Assembly: GCA_903855705.1 (NCBI GenBank) | Contig: CAINZT010000140.1 | Coordinates: 1 to 41,670, forward strand | Length of the DNA: 41,670 nucleotides | Direction: 5' to 3' | Origin: an uncultured Synechococcus sp. | GTDB taxonomy: Bacteria > Cyanobacteriota > Cyanobacteriia > PCC-6307 > Cyanobiaceae | In this document: piece after piece, positions 41,317 to 41,670 of the stretch | Layout of the letters: every line of letters begins with the position of its first letter | How positions within the stretch are numbered: the first letter of the stretch is position 1 | Position numbers and translations under genes: made by a program | Notes under the pieces: generated by a model | Seen by the model: only the letters and a program-made list of their open reading frames with translations | What the model was told of the DNA's origin: nothing | Database searches by the model: none

Positions 41317-41670
41317 ATGGGACAGCGCCGGGTCATCAAGGTGGGCACCAGCCTCCTGCGCGGGCAGGAGGGCCGCAGCACTGCCGCGGTGATTGCCGAT
41401 CTGGCCGCCAGTTTGAGCGGCCTCTGGCAGCGGGGCGAACCGGTGGCCCTGGTCACCAGCGGCGCCGTCGGCCTGGGCTGCCAGGCCCTGGGCCTACAGG
41501 AGCGCCCCCGGGAGCTGGAGGCCCTCCAGGCCGCCGCCGCCGTGGGCCAGGGGCGGCTGATGGGCCTCTACGACCAAAGCTTTGCCAGCCACGGCCGCAG
41601 CGTCGCCCAGGTGCTGCTCACCCGGGGCGATCTGGCCTCCCGGCGCCGCTACCAGAACGCCTGCCGCACC
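41317..41670 (+). CDS. proB: Glutamate 5-kinase, N-terminal part (3' end outside the window)
   Basis: The first 118 codons of a kinase from ATG 41317 run off the window end in frame. MGQRRVIKVGTSLLRGQEG is the glycine/serine ATP-phosphate loop of the amino-acid kinase family (KVGTSLL), VALVTSGAVGLGCQALGL the conserved VSSGA(V/I)xxG site for glutamate binding, and LQAAAAVGQGRLMGLYDQSF then QVLLTRGDLASRRRYQNA match glutamate 5-kinase closely. It catalyses the first step of proline synthesis (glutamate to gamma-glutamyl phosphate). The start fits the family; no other ATG lies near. Confidence 0.93.
   Translation, partial: MGQRRVIKVGTSLLRGQEGRSTAAVIADLAASLSGLWQRGEPVALVTSGAVGLGCQALGLQERPRELEALQAAAAVGQGRLMGLYDQSFASHGRSVAQVLLTRGDLASRRRYQNACRT

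Overview
The window is a stretch of chromosome from a high-GC, oxygenic picocyanobacterium of the Synechococcus/Cyanobium type. The evidence is the gene content: petN (33-residue cytochrome b6f subunit), thf1/psb29, an FtsH2-type thylakoid protease, a thylakoid PSI-accumulation-factor-like protein, a Ycf55-like DUF3685 protein, and the cyanobacterial families DUF1830, DUF2103 and DUF3727. It is mostly tightly packed housekeeping DNA with short gaps and frequent GTG/TTG starts. I saw no insertion sequence, integrase, prophage, CRISPR array, rRNA or tRNA. At least seven copies of the cyanobacterial HIP1 octamer (GCGATCGC) are present.

Layout. 1-4900: the tail of an unrecognised gene, a YggT-family membrane protein, a minus-strand pair (MazG-like pyrophosphohydrolase plus a membrane-anchored protein), pyruvate kinase, a MacB/FtsX-like permease and a DUF1830 protein. 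5006-8520: ftsH2-like protease, strong terminators, and clpP divergent from thf1. 8614-11295: a minus-strand block (petN, a tiny membrane ORF, a large membrane-anchored hypothetical with a 15-bp tandem repeat) divergent from clpS and DUF2103. 11296-13831: a GGDEF-EAL cyclic-di-GMP protein flanked by unusually long, less GC-rich non-coding DNA. 13832-18799: purK, an orphan sugar-type ABC permease, aroB and a MidA/NDUFAF7-like methyltransferase. 18899-24299: a TPM-domain membrane protein, a lambda-lysozyme-like hydrolase, a glycosyltransferase translationally coupled to a metallophosphoesterase, and nadA. 24388-27125: two tiny ORFs and a 741-residue fusion of a degenerate AAA+ (NtrC-type) domain with a membrane polyferredoxin. 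27328-32466: glutathione S-transferase, a proline-rich-tailed membrane-anchored protein, a CBS-pair protein, a CDP-alcohol phosphatidyltransferase, a CSP41-like epimerase-fold protein and hisA. 32488-41670: a Fur-family regulator, the DUF3685 protein, the thylakoid thioredoxin-fold protein, fumC, an F420 gamma-glutamyl-ligase-like protein, a conserved hypothetical, ruvX, DUF3727, a YqeG-type HAD phosphatase and the start of proB.

Most genes serve central metabolism (glycolysis, fumarate, shikimate, histidine, purine, NAD and proline synthesis) or upkeep of the photosynthetic membrane (FtsH, Clp system, Thf1, PetN, PSI factor). The most unusual item is the pseudo-AAA+/polyferredoxin fusion at 24900-27125: its ATPase motifs and sigma-54 contact loop look lost while its cysteine clusters are intact, which suggests a membrane redox protein that has reused an enhancer-binding-protein fold. 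Second is the GGDEF-EAL protein, whose cyclase half looks degenerate and whose phosphodiesterase half looks intact.
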